Positions 26,063-35,140 of a stretch of DNA of 64,000 nucleotides are shown here, piece after piece. Position 1 is the stretch's first letter. Every line of letters begins with the position of its first letter. Both the position numbers and the translations under genes were made by a program. Under the pieces are notes generated by a model. It made no database searches, was not told the DNA's origin, and worked only from the letters and a program-made list of their open reading frames with translations. Origin of the DNA: Rhodococcus sp. IEGM 1409 (GTDB lineage: Bacteria; Actinomycetota; Actinomycetes; Mycobacteriales; Mycobacteriaceae); NCBI RefSeq assembly GCF_030056735.1, contig NZ_JASHKN010000010.1, positions 200,122 to 264,121 on the forward strand. The letters are read 5' to 3'.

Positions 26063-26630
26063 ATGGTGCCTCAGCTCTCGCTCAGCGGGACCTCTACGCA
26101 ATTCGGGTTACAGGGTGCGACTGTAGCGAACACCAATCCGACTGTACTGCTACTCATCCCGCCGCTCATGCATGGAGCCGCGATCTATTCACTGCTCACG
26201 GCAGTCCTCATGGGTGCGCCCCGAGTGCTGACCCGCAGCTTCGATCCGATGGACGTGCTGCGACTGGTCGAGGCCGAGAAGATCACCGGAATCACCGTCG
26301 TCGGCGACGCGATTGCTCGACCGATCGCCGACGCCATCGCCGCAAGCGAAGGGCGCTAAGACCTTTCGACTCTCAAACTGATCGGGTCAGGCGGTGCGTT
26401 GTTCTCCCCGAACCTGAAGGCAGAACTGACAACCCGATTGCCAGGGCTGGTGATCAAGGATGCGTTCGGTGCTTCATCGCCAGGGCCGGCCGTGCTGCCG
26501 TGGCCTACTTCGACGACCCTGCGAAGACTGCTGCAACTTTTCCCGTCGTCGACGGGGTGCGTCTGGCATCACTCGGGTATGGGCACGACCGACTACCGTT
26601 GGGCGCGCGAAACCGTAGCGGGAGTGTGAA
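26063..26630 (+). pseudogene. fadD-type acyl-CoA synthetase remnant
   Basis: The plus strand encodes LLLIPPLMHGAAIYSLLTA, then FDPMDVLRLVEAEKITGITV and DAIAASEGR before an in-frame TAA (26357-26359). The same frame then continues with DLSTLKLIGSGGALFSPNLK and LVIKDAFGASSPG, after which similarity moves to another frame (YFDDPAKTAATFPVVDGVRL). These are consecutive internal blocks of FadD17/FadD19-like long-chain acyl-CoA synthetases. The N-terminal adenylate part and the C-terminal domain are absent, so the gene is truncated at both ends with one stop and at least one frameshift. Confidence 0.7.
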
Positions 26631-26984
26631 TCAACCTCCGATACTTCGGACGACGCACCACTCGTTTCCCTCGGGATCCAGCAGCACCTGAAAGGTACCG
26701 GCCGAGTCTTCCTGAACATTGCCGACCCGAGTTGCGCCGAGACGCTCGGCAGCCTCGGTTGCAGCGACGACGTCATCCACGCTGACGTCGATGTGCAGGC
26801 GATTCTTCGTGAGCTTGGATTCCGGTACGCGTTGGAAGGCGAGGCGAGTCCACCCGGGTGGGTCGACAAACGCCCACTCCGCGCTTCGCTCCACAGGCCG
26901 TCCACCGAGGACCCCGGCCCAGAATTTCGCCAGTGCGATAGGAGACGAGCAGTCGACGACCACCTCATCAACCTGCCCGATCAC
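26631..26984 (-). CDS. VOC-superfamily (glyoxalase-like) protein
   Basis: 117 residues with the paired beta-alpha-beta-beta-beta modules of the vicinal-oxygen-chelate fold: MIGQVDEVVVDCSSPIALAK (start, D/C-S-P-A-FW pattern), NRLHIDVSVDDVVAATEAAE near 60 with the metal-site histidine, and FQVLLDPEGNEWCVV near 97 with a glutamate. The family includes glyoxalases, bleomycin-resistance proteins and dioxygenases; the actual reaction is unknown. The 3' end abuts the fadD remnant. Confidence 0.75.
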   Translation of the reverse strand: MIGQVDEVVVDCSSPIALAKFWAGVLGGRPVERSAEWAFVDPPGWTRLAFQRVPESKLTKNRLHIDVSVDDVVAATEAAERLGATRVGNVQEDSAGTFQVLLDPEGNEWCVVRSIGG

Positions 26985-27012
26985 CGGTTCACAGCTCCGC
27001 TGAATTCGGCTG

Positions 27013-27336
27013 TCACAGCCAGGGCTCGATCGGCGTCTTCACCCACATGATCTTCTCGTCCGGATGCTCACGCCGAGCCTCGGGACGGTCTGGGTTAGCG
27101 GCTGACCACACGGATTTCTCGTCGAGAAGTCCGGCCGCGATCGTCCAAGTTTCCCGCGTGCTCGGCGGATTTGCACCGGCCGCCCGCGCGAGTTTGCGTA
27201 GTCGATCGTCGGGCATGTCGAGCAACTCTGCACTGCTGATATCGCGATCCCAGGCGAACTTGGCAAGGCCGACAGCTTTCTCGCGTCGGCTACGGCTCGC
27301 CATGTCGTTGTGCGCAAAGTCTGGTTCGGATGCCAC
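27013..27336 (-). CDS. Conserved hypothetical protein
   Basis: 107 residues, charged and soluble, with a central SSAELLDMPDDRLRKLARAA helix and a C-terminal RREHPDEKIMWVKTPIEPWL segment rich in Trp and Pro. No domain recognised. A start at ATG 27303 (MASRSRREK) is also possible. It lies between the VOC gene and tRNA-Pro, all on the minus strand. Confidence 0.55.
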   Translation of the reverse strand: MASEPDFAHNDMASRSRREKAVGLAKFAWDRDISSAELLDMPDDRLRKLARAAGANPPSTRETWTIAAGLLDEKSVWSAANPDRPEARREHPDEKIMWVKTPIEPWL

Positions 27337-27421
27337 GGCTTCACCTTATCGTCGGGGGAGTTGCTGACGTCAGGATAGTGAACGTCTCGCGCTGGCCGAA
27401 CGGCTCTACTCACTACGCAAC

Positions 27422-27453
27422 CGAGGCCCTCCCGCGTGAGCGGAAGGGCCTCG
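27422..27453 (-). terminator. Hairpin downstream of tRNA-Pro
   Basis: CGAGGCCCT (27422-27430) pairs with AGGGCCTCG (27445-27453), 18 bp past the tRNA 3' end. Confidence 0.65.
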
Positions 27454-27470
27454 ATTGCTGTTCTTCACTG

Positions 27471-27544
<74 letters not shown>

Positions 27545-27598
27545 TGTCGAACCTCGGTTAGCTTACATTACCGAGTCGACTGACATTAAATCCGCAGG

Positions 27599-28567
27599 TC
27601 AGTTGCGTAGAACCGACGCTGGGGACTCTGCGGAACTGTGCGCGGAGACGTGCTCGGGTTCGCGCCTGGTGGCCGGAACCAGAGTGAGCAGAGTCGCCTC
27701 GGGGCGGCAGCAGAAGCGTGCCGGCGCCCACGGCGAAGTGCCGATGCCAGCTGAGACGTGCAGCTGGGTGTGCGCGCCCCACTTGGACGGCCCCTTGACC
27801 CGGGATCGGTCGATCTGGCAGTTCGTGACCAGCGCGCCGTAGAACGGAAGGCACAGCTGACCACCGTGCGTGTGGCCGGCGAGCACGAGGTCGTAGCCGT
27901 CGTCGGCGAACCGGTCCAGAACTCGCGGTTCAGGCGAGTGCGTCAGGCCGAGCTTGAGCTGAGCGACGGGATTGGGTGTTCCTGCGACGGTGTCGTAGCG
28001 ATCCCGCTTCAGGTGCGGATCGTCGACGCCGGCGGCTGCGATGCGAATACCGGCCACTTCGAGTTCGCGGCGCACGTGAGTCATGTCCAGCCATCCACGT
28101 TCGGTGAAGGCAGCACGCAGGTCGCCCCAGGGGAGAGGATCCCCGGTGACGCGCTTGTTCTTGTTGAAGATGTAGCTCAGTGGGTTCTTCGGTTTCGGGG
28201 CGAAGTAGTCGTTGCTGCCGAAGACGAACAGGCCCGGTCGAGCCAACAGATCTCCGAGCGCCTGGACGACTGCCGGAACACTGCGCTGATGCGAGAGGTT
28301 GTCGCCGGTGTTGACCACGAGGTCGGGGTCGAGGCCTTCGAGCTCACGCAACCAATTCTGTTTCAACCGTTGGTTCGGCATCATGTGCAAGTCGCTGAGA
28401 TGGAGGACCCGCAGCGACGACGAACCGGGCGCCAGGACTGGCATCGTCACCTCACGCAGTGCAAATGCATTGCGTTCGATGCCGGATGCGTACCCGATCC
28501 CGAGTGCAGCGGCGCCCGCGGCACCAAGTGCGGCGCGGGTCAGATTGGTGCGGAACTGGTCAGACAC
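27599..28567 (-). CDS. Membrane-anchored metallophosphoesterase
   Basis: 322 residues. A hydrophobic N-terminal segment (about 10-26) is followed by the calcineurin-like domain: LRVLHLSDLHMMP (D-x-H), LVVNTGDNLSH (GD), VFGSNDYFAPK (GSND in place of GNHD) and DLVLAGHTHGGQLCLP (GHxH). These bind two metal ions and hydrolyse phosphoesters. The position next to ponA2 and yqeY matches Rv3683 of M. tuberculosis. The start is GTG 28567. Confidence 0.85.
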   Translation of the reverse strand: MSDQFRTNLTRAALGAAGAAALGIGYASGIERNAFALREVTMPVLAPGSSSLRVLHLSDLHMMPNQRLKQNWLRELEGLDPDLVVNTGDNLSHQRSVPAVVQALGDLLARPGLFVFGSNDYFAPKPKNPLSYIFNKNKRVTGDPLPWGDLRAAFTERGWLDMTHVRRELEVAGIRIAAAGVDDPHLKRDRYDTVAGTPNPVAQLKLGLTHSPEPRVLDRFADDGYDLVLAGHTHGGQLCLPFYGALVTNCQIDRSRVKGPSKWGAHTQLHVSAGIGTSPWAPARFCCRPEATLLTLVPATRREPEHVSAHSSAESPASVLRN

Positions 28568-28699
28568 CCCTCAAGGATACGGGTGTGACCTTCTTCTGCG
28601 TCGCTCTCGCCGCCTTTTACAGCTATTCCACAGAGAATTGTGTCCGGGCGGAGGTAACTATCGGCACGCTCGAAACGCCGAGCGCGTAGCGTTTCCACC

Positions 28700-29176
28700 A
28701 TGTCCGACACGACACCCTCGCTCAAAGCCACCCTCCGAACCGACATGGTTGCATCCATGAAGGCCAAGGATCCGCTACGTACAGCCACCCTCCGGATGCT
28801 CATGGCAGCCGTCCAGACCGAAGAGGTAGCCGGTAAGGAAGCGCGCGTCCTCACCGACGAAGAAATCATCAAAGTCCTTGCAAAGGAATCGAAGAAGCGC
28901 GGCGAATCGGCCGAGATCTACACCGAGAACGGTCGCGGTGAGCTTGCCGCGAAAGAGCGCGCAGAAGCTCAGATCATCGACGAGTACCTGCCGACGCCGT
29001 TGACCGACGCCGAGCTTGTCGACGTCGTCGACACCGCACTTGCTCAGGTTTCCGAGGAGCTCGGTGAGCGTCCCGGGATGCGTCAGATGGGCCAGGTCAT
29101 CAAGGCCGCCAGCGCACTGGCCAAGGGCAAGGCCGACGGCGCACGTATCTCTGCAGCAGTGAAGTCCCGCCTGTAG
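28700..29176 (+). CDS. GatB/YqeY domain protein
   Basis: 158 residues, the normal size of stand-alone YqeY proteins. Helical throughout, with TATLRMLMAAVQTEEVAGKE near 32, ESKKRGESAEIYTENGR near 70 and IIDEYLPTPLTD near 93 being the family's conserved blocks. It resembles the tail domain of the amidotransferase subunit GatB and may bind tRNA, but its role is unknown. It is divergent from the metallophosphoesterase gene and convergent with ponA2, from which a hairpin separates it. Confidence 0.9.
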   Translation: MSDTTPSLKATLRTDMVASMKAKDPLRTATLRMLMAAVQTEEVAGKEARVLTDEEIIKVLAKESKKRGESAEIYTENGRGELAAKERAEAQIIDEYLPTPLTDAELVDVVDTALAQVSEELGERPGMRQMGQVIKAASALAKGKADGARISAAVKSRL

Positions 29177-29201
29177 AAGCGCGCCCCCCAGAACCAAAAC
29201 G

Positions 29202-29234
29202 GCCGCGACCTCCGAATCACTCGGAGATCGCGGC
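29202..29234. terminator. Bidirectional terminator between yqeY and ponA2
   Basis: 14-bp stem GCCGCGACCTCCGA (29202-29215) / TCGGAGATCGCGGC (29221-29234, one G-U pair), with AAAA before and a T-rich tail after. Confidence 0.85.
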
Positions 29235-29253
29235 TGTTCTTGTTTCAGGGCCG

Positions 29254-31638
29254 TCAGTTCGGCGGGGTCCCCGCAGGCGGTGCGGGTTCACCTCCGGGCG
29301 GAGTCGCATCCGGGGGAGTCGCGCCCGGCGCCGGTGCCGGGGCCGCGGGGGATGCGGGTGCTGCCGGAGCCCTCACGGAACCGTCGCTGATGTAGATCGT
29401 GACGGTCGAACCCGGGATCGCGGACCCGGACGGCGAAACTCCGGTGACCGTTCCCGCGCGCGCTCCGGACGCCGTCGTCACGGAATTGACCGTGAAGCCG
29501 GACGCCTGCAGCCGCGACGTTGCCGCCGACTGACTCAGGCCGACAACCTCGGGGACCTGGCCGTTCTGTGATCCCCGTACGTACTTCTCGTCGATCGGAG
29601 GCAGCGAGGTGGGCCCGAAGTTGTTGGCGACCGGGTTCATTGACGCGAACCAGGATCTTGCCGGTTCGGTACCGCCGTACAGGTTGCCGCTGTAGCAGGG
29701 GCGCAGCGGGCTCGAGCAGATCTCGCCGGGCGTCGGGGAGTCGCCGAAGATGTAGACGGCAGCGGCGAGGTTGTTGGTGAAGCCGAGGAACGCCGAGGAC
29801 TTGTGGGTCTCGGTGGTACCCGTCTTGCCCGACATCGGCAGGCTCCATCCGGCGCTGCTCGCGGCTCCGGCAGACGTACCGGCGCCGACGTCGTCACGGC
29901 TCATGGCGTTGGCGAGGGTGTCTGCCAAACCGGGCTCGACAACCTGCTCACAGCCCTGCTCGGTGACGGCCACCGGCTTGCCGTAGCGGTCGAAGACCGA
30001 ATCGATGGGACTCGGCGGGCACCACTTGCCGTGCGAGGCGAGAGTGGCCGCGACGTTGGAGAGTTCGAGCGGGTTGATCCAGGTGGGGCCGAGGGTGAAC
30101 GAACCGAGGTTCTGTTCCTTCTGGAAGTCGGCCATGCTGCGCTCGTCGAAGCCCGAGGTGTTGGGATCGGCGTACGAGCGCATCCCGAGACGGACAGCCA
30201 TGTCGACCGTCGGCGTGACGCCGGTTGCCTCGATGAGCTTGACGAAAGCGGTGTTGGGGGACTGTGCCAGCGCGTCGGTCACGGACAGCGTCGGCGGGTA
30301 GTTGCCGGCGTTCTCGACGCAGTACGTCGACACCGGGCATCCGGCCGCGCCACCGCTACCCATGCCCTTGGCTTCGAAGCGCTTGGGTACGTCGAGGGTC
30401 GCGTTGATGCCGAGGCCCTTCTCCATCGCCGCAGCCGTCGTGAAGATCTTGAAGACGGAACCCGCACCGTCGCCGGCCAGGGAGTACGGCTGCGCCTGGA
30501 CGGTTTCGTCGGCGTCGGCGTTGAGTCCGTACGTGCGACTGCTGGCCATCGCGATGACCTTGTGCGAATCCTGACCCGGCCTGATCACGTTCATGACGTT
30601 GGCGATGCCGTCGAGGTTGGCGCTCGCGTTCGCGTTCAGTCCGGCTTTGGTGGACGCCTGGACTTGCGGATCGAGAGTGGTCTTGATGAGGTAACCACCC
30701 TCGTTGATCTGGTCGCGGGTGATTCCGGCGTCCGAGAGGTACTTGAGTGCGTAGTCACAGAAGAATCCGCGATCGCCTGCAGCGATGCAGCCGCGCGGCA
30801 AGTTGTTGGGAGTTTCCAGGACGCCGAGGGGCTCTTCCTTCGCTGCCCGGAACTCGTCGGCGCGATCCGGGATGTTCGTGATCATGGTGTCGAGCACAGT
30901 GTTACGACGCTCGGTGACGCCCTCGACGTTCGTGTACGGGTTCAGCGCGGAGCTGGACTGAACCATGCCGGCAAGCATTGCCGACTGGGGGACGCTCAGA
31001 TCTGCGGCATCGACGCCGAAGTAGGTCTGAGCCGCGTCCTGAATGCCGAAGGATCCGTTGCCGAACGGCACTAGGTTCAGGTACCGGGTGAGGATCTCGT
31101 CTTTCGTGAGTTCCTTGTCCAGCGTCAGTGCCATCCGGATCTCGCGGATCTTTCGGGCCGGGGTGGTCTCGATGGCAGCGCGGCGCTCGGCATCCGTCTT
31201 GGCCACGACCAACAGCTGGTAGTTCTTCACATACTGCTGATCGAGTGTCGACGCGCCCTGCTGTACTTCACCGGTTGTCGTGTTGGTGAGGAAGGCGCGC
31301 AGCGTTCCCTGCCAGTCGACACCCTTGTGGTCGGGGAACCGTCGGTCCTCGATGGAGACGATCGCCAACTTCATGTTGTTGGAGATCTTCTCGCTCGGGA
31401 CTTCGAAGCGTCGTTGGTCGTAGAGCCAGGCAATGGGGTTGCCGGCGGAATCGACCATGGTGGACACCGCGGGGACCGTGCCTTCGACCAGTTCGGCCGA
31501 GACGTTGTCGACGGTATCGGCAGCGCGGTTGGACGCGAATCCGAATCCGCCCGCCACCGGGAACATCACCCCTGCGACCAGGACACCCGCCAATGCGGAG
31601 CTTCCGGCGAGCTTCGCCACTGTTTTTGCAATCGACAC
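29254..31638 (-). CDS. ponA2: Bifunctional penicillin-binding protein (class A, PonA2 type) with PASTA domain
   Basis: 794 residues. An N-terminal membrane anchor (about 8-35) precedes the glycosyltransferase-51 domain with catalytic Glu97 in VSIEDRRFPDHKGVDW and QGASTLDQQYVKN. The transpeptidase domain has GSVFK (Ser394-Lys397), SPN (460-462) and SGKTGTTE near 620. A PASTA repeat (GQVPEVVGLSQSAATSRLQA onward) and a Pro/Ala tail complete the protein. It polymerises and cross-links peptidoglycan on the outer face of the membrane; PonA2 homologues matter for stress survival and non-replicating states in mycobacteria. GTG start 31638. Divergent from whiB4 as in M. tuberculosis. Confidence 0.92.
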   Translation of the reverse strand: MSIAKTVAKLAGSSALAGVLVAGVMFPVAGGFGFASNRAADTVDNVSAELVEGTVPAVSTMVDSAGNPIAWLYDQRRFEVPSEKISNNMKLAIVSIEDRRFPDHKGVDWQGTLRAFLTNTTTGEVQQGASTLDQQYVKNYQLLVVAKTDAERRAAIETTPARKIREIRMALTLDKELTKDEILTRYLNLVPFGNGSFGIQDAAQTYFGVDAADLSVPQSAMLAGMVQSSSALNPYTNVEGVTERRNTVLDTMITNIPDRADEFRAAKEEPLGVLETPNNLPRGCIAAGDRGFFCDYALKYLSDAGITRDQINEGGYLIKTTLDPQVQASTKAGLNANASANLDGIANVMNVIRPGQDSHKVIAMASSRTYGLNADADETVQAQPYSLAGDGAGSVFKIFTTAAAMEKGLGINATLDVPKRFEAKGMGSGGAAGCPVSTYCVENAGNYPPTLSVTDALAQSPNTAFVKLIEATGVTPTVDMAVRLGMRSYADPNTSGFDERSMADFQKEQNLGSFTLGPTWINPLELSNVAATLASHGKWCPPSPIDSVFDRYGKPVAVTEQGCEQVVEPGLADTLANAMSRDDVGAGTSAGAASSAGWSLPMSGKTGTTETHKSSAFLGFTNNLAAAVYIFGDSPTPGEICSSPLRPCYSGNLYGGTEPARSWFASMNPVANNFGPTSLPPIDEKYVRGSQNGQVPEVVGLSQSAATSRLQASGFTVNSVTTASGARAGTVTGVSPSGSAIPGSTVTIYISDGSVRAPAAPASPAAPAPAPGATPPDATPPGGEPAPPAGTPPN

Positions 31639-31790
31639 GATCTACAGAGTACGTGTGCCCACCCATTGGAACCGGTTTCAGTGTTTTGTGAGTGTTCAAA
31701 ACCTCCTGAACACGCGCTTTGTACTGCCGTACCAAAAAATGCGTCTGAGCGTCTTGCGTTAGGGCCGTTCTTTACCTAAATTGTGATCAG

Positions 31791-31815
31791 TGTGATCGAC
31801 ATAACACTCGATCAC
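31791..31815. promoter_or_regulatory. Inverted repeat in the ponA2-whiB4 intergenic region
   Basis: GTGATCG (31792-31798) is perfectly repeated in inverse orientation as CGATCAC (31809-31815) with a 10-bp spacer. The left half also makes a CRP-like site TGTGA-N6-TAACA (31791-31806), one mismatch from TGTGA-N6-TCACA. The rest of the 31639-31912 gap shows no gene. Confidence 0.4.
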
Positions 31816-31912
31816 GAATGTGTCTCAGCTTTCACCGTGCTACCGCGGGACGGCTGAGATGGTGCGCTGCTCGCCTTATGGCGACGGTCAGACTTTGTAG
31901 AGGGGACCCAGA

Positions 31913-32236
31913 ATGTACACAGCCACCCCGAGTAGCCGTTTGGACATCGAGCAGGCCGAGGCACGAATTGCCTGGGTAACTCAGGCAAGATGCCGCGAGG
32001 TCGACCCCGACCAACTTTTTGTTCGTGGCGCCGCGCAGCGCAAGGCGGCCACCATCTGCCGTCACTGCCCGGTCCTCATGCAGTGCGGAGCAGATGCTCT
32101 CGACAATCGTGTCGAGTTCGGCGTGTGGGGCGGGATGACGGAACGTCAGCGCCGTGCACTGCTCAAGCAGCACCCCGATGTCGATTCCTGGTCTGAGTTC
32201 TTCGAAGACCAGCGCCAGCATCACTCAGCAGTCTGA
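31913..32236 (+). CDS. whiB4: WhiB-family redox-sensing regulator (WhiB4 type)
   Basis: 107 residues. Four cysteines (Cys27, Cys49, Cys52, Cys58) in ARC, ICRHCPVLMQC ligate a [4Fe-4S] cluster; the G-V-W-G-G turn is followed by a basic helix (MTERQRRALLKQH) for DNA or sigma-factor contact. WhiB4 in mycobacteria senses oxidation and controls oxidative-stress genes. The position next to ponA2 and the ArsA-like pair matches Rv3681c. AGAGGGGACCC precedes the ATG. Confidence 0.92.
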   Translation: MYTATPSSRLDIEQAEARIAWVTQARCREVDPDQLFVRGAAQRKAATICRHCPVLMQCGADALDNRVEFGVWGGMTERQRRALLKQHPDVDSWSEFFEDQRQHHSAV

Positions 32237-32254
32237 TCCCGGCCGATCGGGGGA

Positions 32255-33433
32255 TCAGCCCTTACGAGTGAGCTGATCTCCCACCGCGCGCAGTGCCTCG
32301 AGGTCCGAGACCTCGAACGGTAGCGACGGAACACCGATCAGCGGCACCCTCGGGTGAGCTGCGGTGAATCGGCTCAGCAAGGCGATTTCTCGCTTCGCGA
32401 TCACTGCCCGATGGGCGTGGATACGGAGAACAGCTGCGGTGAGGGCCTCGGCCTCGGTCGCATTCTCCTTCGCTTCCAATTTGTCGGCGGCAGTCACCGC
32501 ATGATCGGCAGGCAGAGCCGTCAAGGTGGGATGTGTGCGGTTGAGAACCAATCCGGCCAACGGCATCGAGTCGCCCGCAAGACGATCGACAAAGAATGCC
32601 GCCTCACGAAGAGCGTCGGGTTCGGCCGCTGCGATCACCAGGAAATGAGTCCCCGGCTGACGTAGCAACTCGTAGGTCTTCGTCGCGCGTTCACGGAAAC
32701 CGCCGAACATCGAGTCGAGTGACTGCACGAATGCCGATGCATCCGAAAGCATTTGGCTTCCCACGATGGTCGAGACACCCTTCAGCGCCAACCCCATCGC
32801 GCCGGCCACGAGCCTGGTCAGGCCTCGACCGGGTGCAGAGAGCAGTCGGATCATCCGTCCGTCGAGGAACGTGCCGAGCCTCTGCGGAGCGTCGAGGAAG
32901 TCGAGGGCGTTGCGTGACGGCGGGGTATCGACGATCACCAGATCCCACGCGTCGTTCGACGCCAGCTGCCCCAACTTCTCCATCGCCATGTACTCCTGCG
33001 TTCCGGAGAACGATGTGGCAACGGTTTGGTAGAAGGGATTCGCCAGGATCTGCTCGGCCTTCTCGGGGCTCGAATGCTCGATGACCATCTCGTCGAAAGT
33101 CCGACGCATGTTCAGCATCATCGCGTGCAGTTCACCCGTGGCCTCAGGACCCAGCTTCACCGGCTGCGGAGTGTTGTCGAGTTCGGCCACACCCAAGGCC
33201 TGCGCGAGCCGACGGGCCGGATCGATGGTGAGGACGACTACGCGTCGGCCCTCTTCGGCCGCACGCAATGCCAGCGACGCAGCCGTCGTGGTCTTGCCGA
33301 CGCCACCCGCGCCGCAACACACCACGATCCGTGCCGTCGGGTCCTTGATGATCGCCGAAATATCGAGGGCAGGAGCTACGCGCCGGCCGGTCCTGGAACT
33401 GCCGACCGTCACGTTCTCAGTGGTCTCGGTCAT
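32255..33433 (-). CDS. ArsA/GET3-type anion-transporting ATPase (second of a pair, Rv3680-like)
   Basis: 392 residues. The deviant Walker A motif [19 protein letters not shown] (near 37-56) has the intradimer-signature pattern of the ArsA/GET3 group, followed by [15 protein letters not shown] and [17 protein letters not shown] (Walker B/switch). ATG 33433 shares its A with the TGA of the upstream gene; a GTG three bases earlier is possible. The two ATPases probably form a heterodimer; in mycobacteria the Rv3679-Rv3680 pair was linked to tolerance of metabolic by-products under poor carbon sources. There is no membrane partner nearby. Confidence 0.88.
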   Translation of the reverse strand: MTETTENVTVGSSRTGRRVAPALDISAIIKDPTARIVVCCGAGGVGKTTTAASLALRAAEEGRRVVVLTIDPARRLAQALGVAELDNTPQPVKLGPEATGELHAMMLNMRRTFDEMVIEHSSPEKAEQILANPFYQTVATSFSGTQEYMAMEKLGQLASNDAWDLVIVDTPPSRNALDFLDAPQRLGTFLDGRMIRLLSAPGRGLTRLVAGAMGLALKGVSTIVGSQMLSDASAFVQSLDSMFGGFRERATKTYELLRQPGTHFLVIAAAEPDALREAAFFVDRLAGDSMPLAGLVLNRTHPTLTALPADHAVTAADKLEAKENATEAEALTAAVLRIHAHRAVIAKREIALLSRFTAAHPRVPLIGVPSLPFEVSDLEALRAVGDQLTRKG

Positions 33434-34446
33434 CACACGCCCTGTTCCGTGAGGTATTCGGCCAGCTCGTACAGCCCACCGAGATCAACGCCGTCGGCGA
33501 GTGCCGGAAGTTGCACCCGCGCGCCGTCGATCTCGCGGAGCTTCTCTGCACTGGATTCTTGAGCTTCGAGCACCGAAGCATGCTCGATCGTCTCGGTGAG
33601 CAGGCCCGCGAAGTCGTCGTCGGACAGATCGATGCCGACATCGGAGAGCGTCGACCGGATCGAAGCGGCGTCGATATTGCCGGCCGCAGCACCAGCGAGT
33701 TGATCTTCGGGCAAGAACCTCGGGCTGGCGCGATTGACGATGACGGCACCGAGGTTGAGGTCGTCACGCGCCAGTTCTGCGGCGGCGTCGGCAGTCTCCT
33801 GAACGGGCAGTGCTTCGAGAAGCGCAACCAGATGTACGACGGTTTCCGGCGAGTGCAGCAGGCGAACGACACCTTCACTCTGTGAGTGCACCGGGCCGCC
33901 TTTGGCGAGATCGGCCATCGCCTTGGTGACGTCGAGGAAGCTGCCGATCCGTCCGGTCGGGGGAGCGTCGACGACAACGGCGTCGTACACGCGCTTGCCG
34001 GTTCGATCGGTGCGGATGACGCACTCCTTGATCTTGCCGGTGAGCAGAACGTCGCGAAGGCCGGGAGCGATGGTCGTGGCAAATTCGATGGCGCCGAACT
34101 TACGCATCGCCCGTCCGGCGAAGCCGAGGTTGTAGAACATCTCGAGGTATTCGAGGAACGCCGTCTCGATGTCGACGGCGAGAGCCATCACTTCACCGCC
34201 ACCTTCGGCGGCCGCGACCTTGGTCTCCTGCGGTGGAAGCGGCGGTACGTCGAAGAGCTGCGCGATTCCCTGACGGCCCTCGACCTCCACGAGGAGAACG
34301 CGCTTGCCGCCTTCGGCCAACGCGAGCGCCAACGCGGCGGCAACCGTGGACTTACCGGTTCCGCCTTTACCCGACACAAAGTGCAGGCGGGCCTTCGTCG
34401 CAGACTCGGGCCAGGTCCTGCTCAGCTCATCTTGGGATGCAACCAC
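33433..34446 (-). CDS. ArsA/GET3-type anion-transporting ATPase (first of a pair, Rv3679-like)
   Basis: 337 residues. Walker [22 protein letters not shown] (split: [21 protein letters not shown]) lies near 23-43, then [17 protein letters not shown] and [20 protein letters not shown]. The signature lysine (GKGGTGKS) marks an ArsA/MinD-like dimeric ATPase. Start GTG 34446 lies 53 bp from the divergent DUF4177 gene, so the two operons share a promoter region. The stop overlaps the start of the second ATPase. Confidence 0.88.
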   Translation of the reverse strand: MVASQDELSRTWPESATKARLHFVSGKGGTGKSTVAAALALALAEGGKRVLLVEVEGRQGIAQLFDVPPLPPQETKVAAAEGGGEVMALAVDIETAFLEYLEMFYNLGFAGRAMRKFGAIEFATTIAPGLRDVLLTGKIKECVIRTDRTGKRVYDAVVVDAPPTGRIGSFLDVTKAMADLAKGGPVHSQSEGVVRLLHSPETVVHLVALLEALPVQETADAAAELARDDLNLGAVIVNRASPRFLPEDQLAGAAAGNIDAASIRSTLSDVGIDLSDDDFAGLLTETIEHASVLEAQESSAEKLREIDGARVQLPALADGVDLGGLYELAEYLTEQGV

Positions 34447-34499
34447 ACCGCGAGCCTATAAGTCTGGGGCCGAAGATGTGCGCGGGATAGGCTCAGCGC

Positions 34500-34664
34500 A
34501 TGAGCGAAATAACTTCCTGGGAATACACGGTGACTCCGTTGCTGGTCCACAATCCGAAGGCAATTCTCGACAACTGGGGTGTCGACGGCTGGGAACTCGT
34601 CGCAGTCCTGCCGAGCGCGTCAGGCGAGCAGCACGTCGCGTACATGAAGCGTCCGAAGGGCTGA
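34500..34664 (+). CDS. Small DUF4177 protein
   Basis: 54 residues: WEYTVTPLLVHNPKAILDNW then GWELVAVLPSASGEQ and VAYMKRPKG. The W-E-Y...L-N-GW-ELV pattern is the DUF4177 fold, a small beta-alpha-beta unit of unknown role. It lies 5 bp upstream of the RidA-like gene in the same order as Rv3678A-Rv3678c. Confidence 0.85.
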   Translation: MSEITSWEYTVTPLLVHNPKAILDNWGVDGWELVAVLPSASGEQHVAYMKRPKG

Positions 34665-34669
34665 ATCAC

Positions 34670-35140
34670 ATGGCAGAGGCAACACAGACCTGGTCGGAGC
34701 GTCTCGCCGAACTGGGCATCGCACTTCCCGCCGTCGCGGCACCCGTCGCTGCGTACGTTCCCGCGGTTCGCAGTGGCAACCACGTGTACACGTCGGGTCA
34801 GCTCCCGTTCGTCGACGGAAAACTGGCGCTGACCGGCAAGCTCGGCGCGGGCGTGTCGGATGAGGACGCCAAGGCCGCGGCACGTACCTGCGCGCTCAAC
34901 GCCCTCGCTGCCATCGACGCGCTGGTCGGCATCGACAACGTCGTCCGCGTCGTGAAGGTCGTCGGCTTCGTGGCATCCGCCGAAGGATTCACCGGCCAGC
35001 CCGGCGTGATCAACGGCGCATCCGAATTCCTCGGCGAGGTGCTCGGCGACGCCGGCATCCACGCTCGTTCGGCTGTCGGAGTGGCAGAACTTCCCCTCGG
35101 CTCACCCGTCGAGGTGGAACTGATCGTCGAAGTTCGCTGA
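34670..35140 (+). CDS. RidA/YjgF/UK114-family protein
   Basis: 156 residues. HVYTSGQLPFVDGKL near 38, AAARTCALNALAAIDALVG near 67 and the end RSAVGVAELPLGSPVEVELI carry the conserved Gly, Asn and the arginine region of RidA proteins, trimeric enzymes that hydrolyse reactive imines/enamines. It is one of two RidA-family genes in the window; the other (38396) is a specialised aminomuconate deaminase. The stop overlaps the MBL start by one base. Confidence 0.88.
   Translation: MAEATQTWSERLAELGIALPAVAAPVAAYVPAVRSGNHVYTSGQLPFVDGKLALTGKLGAGVSDEDAKAAARTCALNALAAIDALVGIDNVVRVVKVVGFVASAEGFTGQPGVINGASEFLGEVLGDAGIHARSAVGVAELPLGSPVEVELIVEVR

Noticed and set aside
29803..31074. 423-codon plus-strand frame over ponA2
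   Set aside because: Antisense shadow produced by high GC at third codon positions; no ribosome site or motif.
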